A stretch of DNA of 8,637 nt, from the NCBI GenBank assembly GCA_002169935.2, contig NHHC02000018.1, positions 1 to 8,637 on the forward strand, given 5' to 3'. The translations under genes were made by a program, and so were the position numbers. This document shows, in pieces, positions 7,376-8,637 of this stretch (position 1 is the first letter of the stretch; every line of letters begins with the position of its first letter). The DNA is from Candidatus Pelagibacter sp. TMED153 (GTDB taxonomy: Bacteria > Pseudomonadota > Alphaproteobacteria > Pelagibacterales > Pelagibacteraceae). Below the pieces are notes generated by a model. The model was not told the DNA's origin. It worked only from the letters and a program-made list of their open reading frames with translations, and searched no databases.

Positions 7376-8635
7376 ATGGAAAAATATAAATGCAAATCTG
7401 TTGGAATTATTGGTTCAGGCATACAAGGAATTTGCATTGGATTACAATTAATTAAAAAAGGTGTTCCTGTGACTATATTTGATCGTAATGATCCACTCTC
7501 TAAAGAATTTAATCCTGCCTCATACGGTAATGCCGGCCATTTTTCACCCTATGCAGTTTTACAATTTAATAGAACTGATGTCTTAAGCGATGTACCTAAA
7601 ATGTTATTTAGTTCTTATGGACCTTTGGCATTAAAGTGGAATTACATTCCAAAAATGATTCCTTGGTTTTTACATTATCTAAAAAACACTAACAAAAAAT
7701 CAATGCTACATACTGCAAAATATATGCATCAAATTTTAAGCCTATCCAATGATGCATATGAGGAAATATTTAAAGAGATAGATACAACAAACCTAATTGA
7801 AAAAAAGGGTATTATTTATGTTTGGACTAAAAAAAATCTTAAAAGTAGAGAGCTAGAAATTAAAGTGAGAAATGATTTAGGCATAGAACAAAAACTTTTA
7901 ACCCAAAAAGAGATTTTAGAATTAGAACCTAATTTAAAACCAGTTTTTGATGCAGGTGTTATTTATGAAAAAGCAATGCATGCTAGAAATCCACATAGGA
8001 TTTTAAAGGAAATATTTAAACTTTTTTTAAATAAAGGGGGAAAATTTATACAAGAAAATATTATTAGTCTAAAACAAATTAACGATAATAAAACAATTAT
8101 TAAATCTGAAAGAGATGAATACAATTTTGAAAAAACAGTCATTGCTTCAGGAGCTTTTTCAAAAAATTTAACAGATCAGTTAGAAGAAAACATTCCTCTA
8201 GACACTGAGCGAGGTTATCATGTTCACTTTAAAAATATGGATCATTTAATTTCTAGACCAGTAATTTTTTTAGACAGAGGATTTGGAATGACTCCTATGG
8301 ATCAAGGTTTGAGAGCAGTAGGAACTGTTGAACTAGGCGGTTTAGAGAACCCTCCTTCAAAAAAAAGGATAGATTACATTGTAAAATGTGCAAAAGAACT
8401 TCTACCTCAACTTCAAAAACATGAAGATGAATGGCTAGGTTTTAGACCAACACTGCCAGATTTTTTACCTATTCTTGGACCTTCGCTAAAAAATAAAAAT
8501 ATTATTTATGCATTTGGTCATCATCATTTAGGCTGGACTTTAGGCGCCATAACAGGCAAGATTATATCTGGAATAGTTGCAGAAGAGAAAACAAATTTAG
8601 ATTTATCTCCCTACAGCTCTAAAAGATTTAATTAG
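7376..8635 (+). CDS. FAD-dependent amino-acid oxidase/dehydrogenase, DadA-like
   Basis: This is a DAO-superfamily flavoprotein resembling D-amino-acid dehydrogenases (DadA, COG0665 type), which oxidatively deaminate amino acids or related amines to 2-oxo acids. From the ATG at 7376 it is 419 residues, the usual DadA size. Near the N-terminus lies the Rossmann FAD motif VGIIGSGIQG (GxGxxG at 13-18), ending in TIFDRND with Asp where Glu is more common. In the C-terminal half come LDTERGYHVHF, GFGMTPMDQGLRAVGTVELGG, the GFRPTLPDFLPILGPS signature and GHHHLGWTLGAITG, which closes the flavin site. A TTG at 7358 would add six residues, but neither start has a clear Shine-Dalgarno, so I prefer the ATG. 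It lies 45 bases after the bactofilin gene with no terminator visible between. Substrate is not readable from sequence; hydroxyproline, glycine-betaine-type or D-amino-acid substrates are all possible. Confidence 0.85.
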   Translation: MEKYKCKSVGIIGSGIQGICIGLQLIKKGVPVTIFDRNDPLSKEFNPASYGNAGHFSPYAVLQFNRTDVLSDVPKMLFSSYGPLALKWNYIPKMIPWFLHYLKNTNKKSMLHTAKYMHQILSLSNDAYEEIFKEIDTTNLIEKKGIIYVWTKKNLKSRELEIKVRNDLGIEQKLLTQKEILELEPNLKPVFDAGVIYEKAMHARNPHRILKEIFKLFLNKGGKFIQENIISLKQINDNKTIIKSERDEYNFEKTVIASGAFSKNLTDQLEENIPLDTERGYHVHFKNMDHLISRPVIFLDRGFGMTPMDQGLRAVGTVELGGLENPPSKKRIDYIVKCAKELLPQLQKHEDEWLGFRPTLPDFLPILGPSLKNKNIIYAFGHHHLGWTLGAITGKIISGIVAEEKTNLDLSPYSSKRFN

Positions 8636-8637
8636 GA

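Overview
The window reads as a dense, AT-rich stretch of bacterial chromosome, most likely from a marine alphaproteobacterium of the SAR11/Pelagibacterales type. The grounds are the strongly A/T-biased codon use, the very short or absent intergenic gaps, the compact gene set, and the leuA-mreB-mreC-mreD-mrdA-rodA order, which I recall (not searched) from alphaproteobacteria. All eight genes lie on the + strand, the standard bacterial code fits throughout, and no gene is interrupted.

Layout: the window opens inside leuA (2-isopropylmalate synthase; 5' end missing, frame open from base 3, stop at 1307). Twelve bases later comes mreB (1320-2357), then mreC (2375-3220), mreD (3221-3733), mrdA encoding PBP2 (3726-5660) and rodA (5660-6784). 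A 72-base gap with A/T homopolymer tracts and a TATAAT hexamer leads to a bactofilin gene (6857-7330). After 45 more bases comes an FAD-dependent DadA-like amino-acid oxidase/dehydrogenase (7376-8635), which ends two bases before the window edge. No stretch over 300 bases lacks a gene. I saw no tRNA, rRNA, CRISPR array, insertion sequence or phage gene.

How the genes work together: MreB filaments, MreC, MreD, the SEDS glycosyltransferase RodA and the transpeptidase PBP2 make up the elongasome (Rod complex) that builds lateral-wall peptidoglycan. The bactofilin is a second, nucleotide-independent cytoskeletal polymer, often linked to localised wall growth or curvature, so its place after rodA makes a coherent cell-shape locus. 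leuA and the DadA-like gene are metabolic neighbours. leuA is close enough to mreB to share its transcript; a link for the DadA-like gene is only conjecture.

I found no undescribed multi-gene system. The most interesting details are small: a perfect 8-bp inverted repeat that fills the mreB-mreC gap and takes in the first two bases of the mreC start codon; the homopolymer/TATAAT segment before the bactofilin gene; a twin-arginine-like N-terminus on PBP2; and start-site ambiguities in the last two genes.
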